Shown one piece after another: positions 18,209-26,817 of a stretch of DNA of 64,000 nucleotides. The notes under the pieces are model-generated. The model saw only the letters and a list, made by a program, of their open reading frames with translations. It made no database searches and had not been told where the DNA came from. This DNA is from Gulosibacter chungangensis (GTDB lineage: Bacteria > Actinomycetota > Actinomycetes > Actinomycetales > Microbacteriaceae). The stretch is from the NCBI RefSeq assembly GCF_008831155.1, contig NZ_WBKB01000003.1, forward strand, positions 298,646 to 362,645. The letters run 5' to 3'. The translations under genes and the position numbers were made by a program. Position 1 is the stretch's first letter. Each line of letters starts with the position of its first letter.

Positions 18209-19552
18209 ATGACCACGCCGATTCAGTTGCCATTAGATCTTCCGTACCTTGACGAACAAGTAGCGGGAGGTGCAACGCTAAGGCGAACCATCCTGCCATC
18301 CGGAGTTCGTCTCATTACCGAGGATGTTCCCGGTGCCGCTTCGGCTGCGATCGGTTTCTTTGTGCCATTGGGCTCCCGTGACGAGAATGATCGCGAGTAC
18401 GGCTCCAGTCACTTCCTTGAACACCTGCTGTTCAAGGGCACGCCAACGCGTTCGGCGCGTGACGTGGCTCTGGAATTCGAGCGAGTTGGTGGCGATTTCA
18501 ACGCCGCCACTTCGCGGGAGCAGACTGTCTACCACGCGCGGGTGCGCGATAAGGACCTCGGCATGGCGATCGACGTGCTCAGCGACATGATCACCTCTTC
18601 GCTCTTGGAGCCAGCCGAGTTCGAGCTCGAGAGTGGCGTGATTCTCGAAGAGATCGCGATGGCGGAGGATGACCCGACTGATGTGCTGTGGGAGAAGTTT
18701 TACGAGAACTTCTTTGGCGAGCATCCGCTTGGACGCCCTATTGCGGGCACGCCCGAATCGATCCTCGCGGTCTCACGGGATGAGGTGTGGGATTTCTATC
18801 AGCGCTATTATCGGCCCGATCAGCTAGTCGTCTCTATCGCCGGTCGGGTGGACCACGAGGATGCGCTGCGACGTCTCGAGTCGGGCCTGCGCAAGGGCGG
18901 TTGGAACCTCGACACCACGGTAAGTCCGGTTGCTCGCCGAGGCGCGACCCCGGCTGTGTACGAGCGTCGTGCTCGTATCCAGTCCATTGAACGCGAGCTG
19001 GAGCAGACGCATCTGATTCTCGGCACACAGGGCATTGATGCCCGGGATGATCGACGCACGACTTTTGGACTGCTGCATCACATTCTCGGCGGCGGAATGT
19101 CCTCGCGACTCTTCCAGGAGGTTCGCGAGAAGCGGGGCCTGGTTTACTCAGTATTCTCCTTTGGTGCGAGTCACGCGGATGCCGGGGTTACCGGTGTCTC
19201 TGCCTCCTTCCTCCCCAACAAGGCGGCCGAAGCGGTCCGGGTAATTCGCGGGGAGCTCTCCAAGATCGCCGATGCCGGGGTCACAGCCGAGGAATTGGCG
19301 GATGCCCAGGGCGCAGGAGCCGGAGCCGGCGCACTCGCGCTGGAATCGATGAACGCACGGATGCATCGCCTCGCGCGAGCGGAACTTGTGCTGGGGGAGT
19401 ACATCGACCTCGATGCTTCGATCGAGAGAATGCGCAGCACCTCACTCGAGGACATCCATGCGCTGGCGCAGGAAATCATGACCAAGGCAATGACCGTGGA
19501 GACCATCGGCCCCCTTACCGAGGAAGCCAAGACTGAGCTGGAGGCGCTTTAA
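18209..19552 (+). CDS. M16-family zinc metallopeptidase
   Basis: A 447-residue peptidase of the pitrilysin/processing-peptidase family. The inverted zinc motif H-x-x-E-H is in SSHFLEHLLFKGT at residues 68-72, with a distal Glu in ILEEIAMAEDDP as third ligand. The second, inactive half has the arginine-tyrosine region REKRGLVYSVFSF. Bacterial relatives next to pnp and dapB are often called PepR or MppB-like, and their natural substrates are poorly known. The start is the ATG at 18209, where homology begins; the open frame extends 15 codons further upstream. TAGGCT lies 10 nt before it and no ribosome-binding site is present. The next gene starts within its stop codon. Confidence 0.92.
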   Translation: MTTPIQLPLDLPYLDEQVAGGATLRRTILPSGVRLITEDVPGAASAAIGFFVPLGSRDENDREYGSSHFLEHLLFKGTPTRSARDVALEFERVGGDFNAATSREQTVYHARVRDKDLGMAIDVLSDMITSSLLEPAEFELESGVILEEIAMAEDDPTDVLWEKFYENFFGEHPLGRPIAGTPESILAVSRDEVWDFYQRYYRPDQLVVSIAGRVDHEDALRRLESGLRKGGWNLDTTVSPVARRGATPAVYERRARIQSIERELEQTHLILGTQGIDARDDRRTTFGLLHHILGGGMSSRLFQEVREKRGLVYSVFSFGASHADAGVTGVSASFLPNKAAEAVRVIRGELSKIADAGVTAEELADAQGAGAGAGALALESMNARMHRLARAELVLGEYIDLDASIERMRSTSLEDIHALAQEIMTKAMTVETIGPLTEEAKTELEAL

Positions 19553-20151
19553 TGAGCCACTTCCTCTACCTGGTACGACACGGGGAACAGGAAAACGCCG
19601 AACACGGCATCGATGAGGGTCCGCTTTCGGAGCGCGGTCGCGCCCAGGCGCATGCAATCGGAAAGAAGCTAGCCCGGGTACCGTTTACCCGCCAGCTGAC
19701 CTCGCCACTCGAGCGCGCGGTTGACACCGCCGGGATCATCGACAGCTACACGCAGGGACCCGCCTTCGAAGCATCCAATCTGCTGTTCGATTGCGTGCCT
19801 TCCTCAGGCGAGTCAGCCCCCGCGCACTATGACAGCTTCTTCTCGGGTGTCGACCCGGTCGCGATTGAGGCCGGCCAGGCCCAAATGAACGACGCGATCA
19901 CAGCACTGTTCACCCGAGCTCGGGACGACGAACACACACTGCTCGTGACCCATAATTTCGTGATCGGCTATTTCGTGCGCGAACTCCTGGGCCTGCCGGA
20001 ATGGAATTGGCTCACCCTCAGTACCGGGCACACCGCGTTGACGGTGCTGCGGCTGCGCACCAAACGACCTGATGAACTCAAACTCTTTGGCGACCTCTCG
20101 CACCTCGAACCCGAGGATCGCACCGGGATTAACTGGTACGCGGACGTCTAG
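19552..20151 (+). CDS. Histidine phosphatase family protein
   Basis: A 199-residue member of the phosphoglycerate-mutase-like histidine phosphatase superfamily. The catalytic LVRHGEQ at residues 7-13 supplies the phosphorylated His. LTSPLERAVDTA carries the second Arg, and LLVTHNFVIGYFV holds the second active-site His. The substrate cannot be told from the sequence: members act on sugar phosphates, nucleotides or phosphoproteins. The ATG overlaps the stop of the M16 peptidase gene by one base, so both are co-translated. dapB has its own promoter about 65 nt downstream, so this is probably the end of a two-gene unit. Confidence 0.88.
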   Translation: MSHFLYLVRHGEQENAEHGIDEGPLSERGRAQAHAIGKKLARVPFTRQLTSPLERAVDTAGIIDSYTQGPAFEASNLLFDCVPSSGESAPAHYDSFFSGVDPVAIEAGQAQMNDAITALFTRARDDEHTLLVTHNFVIGYFVRELLGLPEWNWLTLSTGHTALTVLRLRTKRPDELKLFGDLSHLEPEDRTGINWYADV

Positions 20152-20204
20152 CGAGAGGCCACCGAGCGGTACTCGCGAGGTTCAGGGCGAGGACGTCCAC
20201 GCGG

Positions 20205-20210
20205 TACGGT
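20205..20210 (+). promoter_or_regulatory. -10 element of leaderless dapB
   Basis: TACGGT ends 7 nt before the dapB ATG. There is no ribosome-binding site between them. Confidence 0.6.
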
Positions 20211-20217
20211 AGAAGTC

Positions 20218-20946
20218 ATGACTATTTCTGTGGCAGTTGCCGGTGCCAGTGGCCGGATGGGCACACTCATTCAACAGATCATTGCCAATAGCGAAAACCT
20301 CAAGCTTCATGCGGCTCTGACGAGCACCTCGTCACCCGAGGAAATGCTCGGCGCCGATGTGCTCATCGATGTTACTCGCATTGAGGCCTCGGAAAAGAAC
20401 GTGGCTTTTGCCCTCGAGCACGGCATCAACGCCGTAGTCGGTACCAGCGGCTGGAGCCAAGAGCGACTCACCGGGCTCGAGCAGCGCATCCCCGAGGGAC
20501 GCGGTGTGATTGTCGTGCCGAACTTCTCGGTGGGTTCGGTGCTGGGCACGCACCTCGCCACGATCGCCGGCAAGTTCTACGACTCCATTGAAATTCTCGA
20601 GGCACATCACGATAAGAAGGTTGATTCGCCTTCTGGCACGGCGGTGCGCACCGCCGAAGCGATCTCGGCCGCACGCGGCAGCGAACCGGTACCGCCGAAC
20701 GCCGACCAGCGCTCCCGCGGGGAGGTTGTGGCAGGTATCCCGGTGCACGCACTTCGACTGCGCGGGGTGGTCGCCGACCAGCAGGTGATTTTCGGGGGCA
20801 CCGGCGAGACCCTCACGATCCGGCACGAGACGTTTTCCAACACGGCGTACACGCAGGGTATCCAGCTCGCGCTCGAGGCAGCGACCACGGCCACGGGGTT
20901 GACGGTCGGTATCGACGGGCTACTCGGCATCGGCGCGGCTGCGTGA
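20218..20946 (+). CDS. dapB: 4-hydroxy-tetrahydrodipicolinate reductase
   Basis: A 242-residue DapB, the NAD(P)H-dependent reductase in the diaminopimelate/lysine branch that feeds cell-wall synthesis. The Rossmann motif VAVAGASGRMG is at the N-terminus, followed by the short actinobacterial DVLIDVTRIEA, GTSGWS, PNFSVGSVL and the substrate motif EAHHDKKVDSPSGTA with the catalytic His-His-Asp-Lys-Lys. The length is that of the actinobacterial type. The transcript is probably leaderless. It overlaps the next gene by 4 nt and lies two genes from thyX; dapB-thyX neighbourhood is common in actinobacteria, but the usual dapA is not seen here. Confidence 0.95.
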   Translation: MTISVAVAGASGRMGTLIQQIIANSENLKLHAALTSTSSPEEMLGADVLIDVTRIEASEKNVAFALEHGINAVVGTSGWSQERLTGLEQRIPEGRGVIVVPNFSVGSVLGTHLATIAGKFYDSIEILEAHHDKKVDSPSGTAVRTAEAISAARGSEPVPPNADQRSRGEVVAGIPVHALRLRGVVADQQVIFGGTGETLTIRHETFSNTAYTQGIQLALEAATTATGLTVGIDGLLGIGAAA

Positions 20947-21419
20947 ACCGCTGGTCCGGCGCGCGGGTAGGGGTTTATGTCCTGCTTGCGCTAATTGTGA
21001 TTTACCTCTTCGCGATTGGCGGCATGGTGTGGGGGATGATCTCGAGCGGTACGCTGCTCGGCATCATCATGGGCACGGCACTCATCATCTTCCCGTTGAT
21101 CGGCGTGATCTTCATTTGGAAGGACGTGCGTTTTGCGATGCGGGGGGATGCCCTGCTCGCGAAAATGGCCGCCGCCGGAGACCTCCCGGAAGACAACCTT
21201 CCAAAACAACCTTCGGGGCGTCCGGTTCGAGCGGTGGCAGACGCCGAATTTAACCGTTGGAAAACCGAGGTCGAATCCGCCCCGGAAGACTATCGAGCCT
21301 GGGCCCGACTCGCCCTGGCGTACCGCGCATCCGGCGACACCGCCCGAGCCCGGCAGGCGATGCGCAAGGCCATTGCCCTTGACGCCGGGCAAGATCCCCA
21401 ACCCCCTCGAGACCGATAG
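20943..21419 (+). CDS. Membrane protein with a short TPR-like tail, unknown function
   Basis: A 158-residue protein of unknown role between dapB and thyX. Two transmembrane segments are clear (about 10-32 and 36-58), giving a hairpin with both ends in the cytoplasm. The C-terminal part (about 95-150) contains YRAWARLALAYRASGDTARA followed by a second helix ending AIALDAG, the pattern of one tetratricopeptide repeat. It may therefore dock a partner at the membrane. The GTG overlaps the dapB stop by 4 nt. A -10 hexamer for thyX lies across its stop codon. No catalytic motif was seen. Confidence 0.7.
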   Translation: MNRWSGARVGVYVLLALIVIYLFAIGGMVWGMISSGTLLGIIMGTALIIFPLIGVIFIWKDVRFAMRGDALLAKMAAAGDLPEDNLPKQPSGRPVRAVADAEFNRWKTEVESAPEDYRAWARLALAYRASGDTARARQAMRKAIALDAGQDPQPPRDR

Positions 21420-21422
21420 GCT
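21417..21422 (+). promoter_or_regulatory. -10 element of leaderless thyX
   Basis: TAGGCT ends 6 nt before the GTG of thyX and overlaps the preceding stop codon. Confidence 0.6.
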
Positions 21423-21428
21423 ATTGCG

Positions 21429-22157
21429 GTGACAGAAGAGATTGAATTCCGTAGCGACGTAACTGTCGAACTTGTGCGCTCGCAAGCGCAAGATCGCGAT
21501 GTGCTTTTTGCAGCTCGCGTGTCCACCATTGGCGAACAGAGCCGTCCGGAAGCGGACGATGCCGAAGATCTACACAAGCGCGACCGTGGACTGATTAACT
21601 TCCTGATGCGGGACCGCCATGGCACCCCCTTTGAACACAACTCGTTGACCTTCTACGTACAGGCGCCGATTTTTGTTTTCCGTGAGTTCCAGCGTCACCG
21701 CATTGCCAGCTACAACGAGGAATCGGGACGCTACCGGCAGCTGCAGCCGACCTTCTATGTGCCTGCGCCCGAGCGCAACCTGCGCCAGGAAGGCAAACCC
21801 GGCAAGTACGAGTTCTTTCCCGGCACTCCCGAACAGACTGAACTCGTCGCCGCTGAGGTTCGCGCGACATCCGAGGCCGCATATGCCAGCTATTTGAAGA
21901 TGCTGGATGCGGGTGTGGCTCGTGAGGTAGCCCGGATGGTGCTGCCGCTGAACATTTACTCGTCCATGTACGTGACGATGAACGCCCGCTCGCTGATGAA
22001 CTTCCTCTCCCTTCGTCGTCTCGTGCCGGGCTCGCAGTTCCCGTCATTCCCGCAGCGGGAAATCGAGATGTGTGCGGAGCAAATGGAAGCGCTTTGGGCC
22101 GAGCAGATGCCCATCACCGCCGAGGTCTTTAACACGAACGGTCGAGTTGCCCCCTAG
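21429..22157 (+). CDS. thyX: Flavin-dependent thymidylate synthase
   Basis: A 242-residue ThyX, which methylates dUMP to dTMP using FAD, NADPH and methylenetetrahydrofolate. The diagnostic ThyX motif RHRIASYNEESGR lies at about residues 90-102. The dUMP-binding region MVLPLNIYSSMYVTMNARSL is given here in two parts, MVLPLNIYS and YVTMNARSLMNFL, followed by SLRR. HGTPFEHNSLTFY is the conserved early block. The GTG start has TAGGCT 6 nt before it. The gene overlaps hemW. Supply of FAD depends on ribF, also in this window. Confidence 0.96.
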   Translation: MTEEIEFRSDVTVELVRSQAQDRDVLFAARVSTIGEQSRPEADDAEDLHKRDRGLINFLMRDRHGTPFEHNSLTFYVQAPIFVFREFQRHRIASYNEESGRYRQLQPTFYVPAPERNLRQEGKPGKYEFFPGTPEQTELVAAEVRATSEAAYASYLKMLDAGVAREVARMVLPLNIYSSMYVTMNARSLMNFLSLRRLVPGSQFPSFPQREIEMCAEQMEALWAEQMPITAEVFNTNGRVAP

Positions 22158-23367
22158 CGTGCTTCCCGATGGACTGCCGGTACCTGCCGATGGAGCCCTT
22201 CCCGCGAGCGTGCGGGAAGGGCTTGGCGGTCGTCAATTCGGGGCATACGTGCACATTCCGTTTTGCCGCGTCCGCTGCGGGTACTGCGACTTCAACACCT
22301 ATACCGCCACCGAACTCGGATCGGTCTCGCAGGAGTCCTACCCGGATGCGGTGGTCAAGGAAATCGCGCTGGCACAGCGCGTGCTCAACGATCGCGGGCA
22401 CAACTCGGCCCTGAGTACCGTGTTCTTCGGCGGCGGCACACCGACGCTCCTTCCTGCCAGCGCACTCGTGGATGTGCTGGAGCGACTCCGCGATACCTTC
22501 GGCATTATTCCCGGCGCCGAAATCAGCGTGGAGGCGAACCCGGACTCCGTGGATCGCGATTATCTCGCAGAGCTTCACGCCGGTGGTGTGACGCGCGTGA
22601 GCTTTGGGATGCAGTCGGCAGTGCCGCATGTGCTCGCCACACTCGATCGCACCCATGACCCGGCTCGAGTGCCCGAGGTCGTGCAGGCGGCGAAGGACGT
22701 CGGGCTCGAAGTCTCGGTGGACCTCATCTATGGCACACCGGGGGAGAGCCTGGCGGACTGGCGGACGTCGCTGACGCAAGCCATTGCCATGGCGCCGAAC
22801 CATATCTCCGCCTACGCGTTGATTATTGAGACCGGTACGGCGATTGCGCGGCAGATTCGTCGCGGTGAGATCGCCGCGGTGGATGATGATCTGCAGGCAG
22901 AGATGTATGAGTTGGCCGATGCCATGCTCGCCGAGGCTGGCTACGAATGGTACGAGCTGTCGAATTGGTCCAAGGGCGGTGCTTACCCCTCGCACCACAA
23001 CCTCGCCTACTGGCGGGACACGGACTGGTGGGGTTTCGGGCCGGGCGCGCACAGTCACGTTAACGGAGTGCGCTTCTGGAATGTGAAGCACCCGGCTGCC
23101 TATGCGAATCGTCTGAATGGCGAACAGAGCCCAGCCGCGGGCTATGAGGAGCTCACCCCAGAAGAGCGTTTCGAGGAAGTCGTCCTCTTGCGCACGCGAC
23201 TGCGTGAGGGGATGCCCACGAAGGATCTCCCGGGTGCGACACGAGAGAAAGTTGCGCAGCTGATCGCTGACGGTCTGGTGGAGCCAGCGGCAGCGTTCCG
23301 CGGGCAGATCATCCCCACCCTGCGAGGCCGCCTGCTCGCCGATGTGATTGCGCGCACACTGACATAG
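22147..23367 (+). CDS. hemW: Radical SAM heme chaperone / coproporphyrinogen III oxidase-like protein
   Basis: A 406-residue radical-SAM protein of the HemW group, once annotated as oxygen-independent coproporphyrinogen III oxidase; HemW proteins bind and deliver heme. The [4Fe-4S] motif C-x3-C-x2-C is PFCRVRCGYCDFN, with Cys40, Cys44 and Cys47. FFGGGTPTLLP, SVEANPDSVDRDYL and SFGMQS complete the radical-SAM barrel, and LIYGTPGES follows. The true HemN lacks this exact pattern. I chose the TTG at 22147 because related proteins begin just before the PPSVLPDG segment; the GTG at 22159 is possible. It overlaps thyX by 11 nt in another frame. Confidence 0.9.
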   Translation: MPPSVLPDGLPVPADGALPASVREGLGGRQFGAYVHIPFCRVRCGYCDFNTYTATELGSVSQESYPDAVVKEIALAQRVLNDRGHNSALSTVFFGGGTPTLLPASALVDVLERLRDTFGIIPGAEISVEANPDSVDRDYLAELHAGGVTRVSFGMQSAVPHVLATLDRTHDPARVPEVVQAAKDVGLEVSVDLIYGTPGESLADWRTSLTQAIAMAPNHISAYALIIETGTAIARQIRRGEIAAVDDDLQAEMYELADAMLAEAGYEWYELSNWSKGGAYPSHHNLAYWRDTDWWGFGPGAHSHVNGVRFWNVKHPAAYANRLNGEQSPAAGYEELTPEERFEEVVLLRTRLREGMPTKDLPGATREKVAQLIADGLVEPAAAFRGQIIPTLRGRLLADVIARTLT

Positions 23368-23477
23368 TCGGGCAAGCACCGAACCTTTACGCTTCTGGCG
23401 TGGGATCCGGCTGGATGCGCTCGCTCGCAGCGTACGCCGCGTGCTGCTTGACGCAGTTGCGGTCGAATAAACCGAAG

Positions 23478-23509
23478 TAGACTTAGCACTCGTACCAGAA
23501 CAGTGCCAG
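23478..23509 (+). promoter_or_regulatory. CIRCE operator with adjacent -10 element, upstream of hrcA
   Basis: TTAGCACTC (23483-23491), 9 nt, then cagtgccag (23501-23509) matches the CIRCE element TTAGCACTC-N9-GAGTGCTAA: the left half is perfect and the right half matches 6 of 9. TAGACT at 23478-23483 is a likely -10, so HrcA bound here would cover the transcription start. This implies autoregulation of hrcA-dnaJ. Confidence 0.85.
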
Positions 23510-23573
23510 CTGCGAGGCAGTCCTCGCCGCGCGGCCAAGTGCCCCCGAGCAATTGAGAACCGAGGTGATGTCA

Positions 23574-24596
23574 GTGGTGAGTGAACGCGGCCTTGACGTG
23601 CTTCGCGCCATCATTGGTGACTACGTTGAGACGAAGGAGCCGGTGGGCTCCAAACGTCTCGTGGAGCGCCACAAATTCGGGGTTTCTGCGGCAACGATTC
23701 GCAATGATATGGCGCAGCTCGAAGAGGCGGAGCTGATTGCCGCACCGCACACGTCTTCGGGCCGAATCCCTACTGACAAGGGCTACCGTGTGTTCGTTGA
23801 CCGACTCTCGGGCATTCGGCCGCTGACCGCGGTGCAGCGCAAAGCCATTGAAGAATTCATGGAACGCTCGAGTGACCCGGAAGAACTGGTCCTCAAATCG
23901 GTTCGTACCCTCGCGAGCCTCACGAACTCGGTGGCGATCGGACAGCTGCCGTCGCTGCTGACGTCCTCGATTCATCGACTCGAACTCGTCTCGCTCAGCG
24001 ATAAGCGCATCCTGACGGTGCTGATTACTGACTCGGGTCGTGTCGAGCAGCGCATCATTGAAATCGAACGCGAGATCAATGAAGAGATGCTCGTCAAGCT
24101 GCGACATCACTTCAATGAGACGCTCGTTGGTCGCACGCTGCAAGAGGCCGCGGGCCAGCTTGCCACACTGACAGACCCGTTCACGGGCACCGAAGAAATG
24201 GTCGCCGTGCAACTGGTCACAGCATTCATCGACCAGATGAACTCCAACCGGGAAGACCGATTGATTATTGCCGGTGCCGCAAACCTCGCCCGCACCGAAC
24301 GTGACTTTTCGAGCATCCTGCCGGTGTTCGAAGCGATGGAAGAGCAGGTCGTACTGTTGAGGCTGGTTGGTGAACTCGATCTGCAGGACCACGAGGTGGC
24401 GGTGTCGATCGGGCACGAAAACGAGGAAGCCTCGTTTGAAGAGACGAGCATTCTGGCATCCGGATACATAGCCGACCGAGGTGAAGCCCGACTCGGCATC
24501 CTCGGACCCACTCGAATGGATTACCGACGTAATATCGCGGCTGTTCGCGCAGTCGCCCGTTACCTATCGCGCGTGTTCAACGACACGACCGAATAA
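23574..24596 (+). CDS. hrcA: Heat-inducible transcriptional repressor HrcA
   Basis: A 340-residue HrcA, the repressor of chaperone genes that binds CIRCE and needs GroEL to stay active. The N-terminal winged helix is VSERGLDVLRAIIGDYVET followed by EPVGSKRLVERH and AATIRNDMAQLEE, then SSGRIPTDKGYRVFVD. The middle is a GAF-like domain, with QRIIEIEREI. I chose the GTG at 23574 because GAGGTG lies 7 nt before it and HrcA proteins usually start at MVSER; the ATG at 23568 is two codons upstream. It lies 18 nt before dnaJ, forming the usual actinobacterial hrcA-dnaJ unit. Confidence 0.95.
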   Translation: MVSERGLDVLRAIIGDYVETKEPVGSKRLVERHKFGVSAATIRNDMAQLEEAELIAAPHTSSGRIPTDKGYRVFVDRLSGIRPLTAVQRKAIEEFMERSSDPEELVLKSVRTLASLTNSVAIGQLPSLLTSSIHRLELVSLSDKRILTVLITDSGRVEQRIIEIEREINEEMLVKLRHHFNETLVGRTLQEAAGQLATLTDPFTGTEEMVAVQLVTAFIDQMNSNREDRLIIAGAANLARTERDFSSILPVFEAMEEQVVLLRLVGELDLQDHEVAVSIGHENEEASFEETSILASGYIADRGEARLGILGPTRMDYRRNIAAVRAVARYLSRVFNDTTE

Positions 24597-24614
24597 CCAA
24601 GGAGGCAGCCAGTT

Positions 24615-25709
24615 TTGGCAGACCACTACGAAACACTGGGCGTCAGTCGCGAAGCCTCGCAGGACGAGATTAAGAAGGCCTATCGCAAGCTTGCCCGGCA
24701 ACTGCACCCCGATGTGAATCCCTCGCCGGAGGCAGAGGAGAAGTTCAAGAACGTCACCGCAGCCTATGACACCCTGTCTGACCCACAGCGTCGCCAGCAG
24801 TACGACATGGGTGGCCAAGAGGGCATGGGAGGCTTTGGCTTCGGCGACATCTTCGATGCCTTCTTCGGCGGCGGTCAGGGCGGTGGACGGGGACCTCGTT
24901 CGCGTGCGCAACGCGGGCAGGATGCGCTGATCCGCATTGATCTTGACCTCGACGAGGTGATCTTCGGCACTCACCGTGACGTAGAAGTCCAGACTGCAAC
25001 CCACTGTGATGACTGCGGTGGTAGCGGTGCCGCTGCGGGCGCCTCGCCGGTGACCTGCGCGGACTGTGGCGGTACGGGTGAAATTCGCCGTCAGGTTCGT
25101 TCCATCCTGGGACCGGTGATTTCCACGTCCCCCTGTGCCACTTGCCAGGGTTTCGGCACGATCATCGAGCACGCCTGCGAAACCTGCCACGGCCAGGGCC
25201 GCGTGCGCGCTACCGTGACGATTCCTGTGGACATCCCCGCCGGTGTCGACTCGGGTCTGCGCTTGCACCTGCCGGGACACGGTGAAGCCGGCCCCGGTGG
25301 CGGCCCGAACGGTGACCTCTATCTTGAGGTTCGCGTCCGGGACCACGATATTTTTGCCCGTAATGGTGACGATCTCGAGTGCCTCCTCGAAGTGTCGATG
25401 ATCGACGCGATTTTCGGCACCACTACGACGCTGCCGGGGCTTGACGGCGACGTCGAACTCGAGATCCCCGCGGGTGCCCAGTCGGGCGACGTGCTCACGA
25501 TCCGCGGTCGAGGCATTACTCGGCTGCGTTCCACCCAGCGCGGTGACCTCGAGGTCACCCTGCAGGTGCGCACCCCGACCAAGCTCGACAACAAGCAAAA
25601 GGACCTGCTGAAGCAATTCGCCGAGCGTTCCAAGCACGAGGCCGGGCCCACCCTCTCGCGTGAGAAGCCCGGGCTGTTTTCGAAGCTGCGCGGAAAGTTC
25701 GGTCGCTAG
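24615..25709 (+). CDS. dnaJ: Chaperone protein DnaJ
   Basis: A 364-residue class A J-protein, the cochaperone that stimulates DnaK ATPase. The J domain ([20 protein letters not shown], then LHPDVNPSP with the HPD tripeptide) covers residues 1-68. A short Gly/Phe-rich region follows ([19 protein letters not shown]). Four zinc-binding repeats occur from about residue 131: [24 protein letters not shown] and CETCHGQG. The C-terminal substrate-binding domains follow. The short G/F region and link with hrcA fit the DnaJ2 type of actinobacteria; the dnaK-linked copy is elsewhere. Start is a TTG at 24615, after AAGGAGG. Confidence 0.95.
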   Translation: MADHYETLGVSREASQDEIKKAYRKLARQLHPDVNPSPEAEEKFKNVTAAYDTLSDPQRRQQYDMGGQEGMGGFGFGDIFDAFFGGGQGGGRGPRSRAQRGQDALIRIDLDLDEVIFGTHRDVEVQTATHCDDCGGSGAAAGASPVTCADCGGTGEIRRQVRSILGPVISTSPCATCQGFGTIIEHACETCHGQGRVRATVTIPVDIPAGVDSGLRLHLPGHGEAGPGGGPNGDLYLEVRVRDHDIFARNGDDLECLLEVSMIDAIFGTTTTLPGLDGDVELEIPAGAQSGDVLTIRGRGITRLRSTQRGDLEVTLQVRTPTKLDNKQKDLLKQFAERSKHEAGPTLSREKPGLFSKLRGKFGR

Positions 25710-26452
25710 TGGCGCACGCTTACCTGCAGCCCGATTGGCAGACCGCCGCGCCCGGGGATGAAATCACCGTCAGCGGTGACGAAGCTCGGCACGCGGTGAA
25801 AGTTGCGCGGCTGCGGGTGGGCGAAGAAATCACGCTGCTCAATGGTCGCGGCAGCCGGGTAGGGGGCGTTGTGACCGCCACCTCTGCCGGCGAGTTCGTC
25901 GTGCGTGCACTCGAGGATGCGGTGGCCGAACCGGCACCGAGCCCACGGCTTGTGCTGGTGCAGGGCCTCGCGAAGGGTGGTCGCGACGAGATGGCACTGC
26001 AGGCTGCGGTCGAGCTCGGTGTGGATGCGGTGGTGCCCTGGCAAGCGCAACGGTCAGTCTCAAAGTGGGTCGGCGAGAAGGCGCGAAAGAACCGAGCGCG
26101 CTGGGAGAGCATCGCTCGCGAAGCTGCCAAGCAGTCCATCCGAGCCTGGATTCCCGAGGTGCATGAGGTCGCGACCACCGCAGCGCTGGCGACGAATTTC
26201 TCGACCGGGCTGGTTCTCGCGCTCGACCCGAGCGGTGCAGTACGTCTTGGTGAAGTGCCCTTGGATGATCTCGCACCAGGGGACTCGCTGACGCTGATCG
26301 TTGGTCCCGAAGGTGGCGTTTCGGACGCAGAAATAGCGAAGTTCGAGAGCGCCGGGGCAGTCACGGTGCGCCTGGGGGAGAACGTACTGCGCACATCCAC
26401 CGCGGGCCCGGCCGCAATCGCCGCGCTGTTAACGCGGCTACGTCGGTGGTGA
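25709..26452 (+). CDS. rsmE: 16S rRNA (uracil(1498)-N3)-methyltransferase
   Basis: A 247-residue SPOUT methyltransferase that methylates U1498 in the ribosomal decoding centre. An N-terminal PUA-like domain (about 1-70) includes VSGDEARHAVKVARLRVGEE. The SPOUT domain shows LVQGLAKGGRDEMALQAAVE in two parts (LVQGLAKGGRDEM, AVELGVDAVVPW), REAAKQSIRAWIP, and the knot region LIVGPEGGVSDAEI followed by VRLGENVLRTSTAGPAAIA. The GTG overlaps the dnaJ stop by one base. The dnaJ-rsmE-HIT order is conserved in many actinobacteria. Confidence 0.94.
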   Translation: MAHAYLQPDWQTAAPGDEITVSGDEARHAVKVARLRVGEEITLLNGRGSRVGGVVTATSAGEFVVRALEDAVAEPAPSPRLVLVQGLAKGGRDEMALQAAVELGVDAVVPWQAQRSVSKWVGEKARKNRARWESIAREAAKQSIRAWIPEVHEVATTAALATNFSTGLVLALDPSGAVRLGEVPLDDLAPGDSLTLIVGPEGGVSDAEIAKFESAGAVTVRLGENVLRTSTAGPAAIAALLTRLRRW

Positions 26453-26456
26453 CCAG

Positions 26457-26462
26457 TAGAAT
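26457..26462 (+). promoter_or_regulatory. -10 element of the leaderless HIT-phoH-ybeY transcript
   Basis: TAGAAT (5 of 6 to consensus) ends 7 nt before the ATG at 26470, without a ribosome-binding site. Confidence 0.65.
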
Positions 26463-26469
26463 CGCCGAC

Positions 26470-26817
26470 ATGGCCGACAGCATCTTTACCAAGATCATCA
26501 ATCGAGAAATCCCGAGCGAAATCCTGTTTGAGGATGACCGCGTCATTGCGATTCGCGATATCAACCCGCAGGCTCCCGTGCACCTATTGGTGGTGCCCAA
26601 GACCGCGGCGTATGCCAATGTGAGCGAACTCGCGCAGGGTGACGCGGAACTGCTCGCGCACGTGGTGGCAATGGCGCAGCAACTCGCGAATGAGCACACC
26701 GGCGGTCAATACCGTCTCATTTTCAACACTGGAGCCGAGGCCGGCCAGACCATCTTCCACGTGCACGCGCACGTGCTCGGTGGCGACCTCGAGGAAGGCA
26801 CTCTTGCCGCAATCTGA
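26470..26817 (+). CDS. HIT-family nucleotide-binding hydrolase (HinT-like)
   Basis: A 115-residue single-domain histidine-triad protein, likely a nucleoside phosphoramidase or AMP-lysine hydrolase of the HinT branch. SIFTKIINREIPSEILFEDD and AIRDINPQAPVHLLVVPK are the typical N-terminal blocks, and the active site is HVHAHVLGG near residues 97-105. I chose the ATG at 26470 because it lies 7 nt after a strong TAGAAT -10 and HIT proteins begin at this point; the frame is open 8 codons upstream. The stop lies inside phoH, which begins 14 nt earlier, so the two are coupled. Confidence 0.93.
   Translation: MADSIFTKIINREIPSEILFEDDRVIAIRDINPQAPVHLLVVPKTAAYANVSELAQGDAELLAHVVAMAQQLANEHTGGQYRLIFNTGAEAGQTIFHVHAHVLGGDLEEGTLAAI

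Noticed and set aside
26639..26803. Long N-terminal extension of PhoH inside the HIT gene
   Set aside because: The frame is open but out of phase with the HIT protein and unlike PhoH. The TTG at 26804 has a ribosome-binding site and begins the homology.
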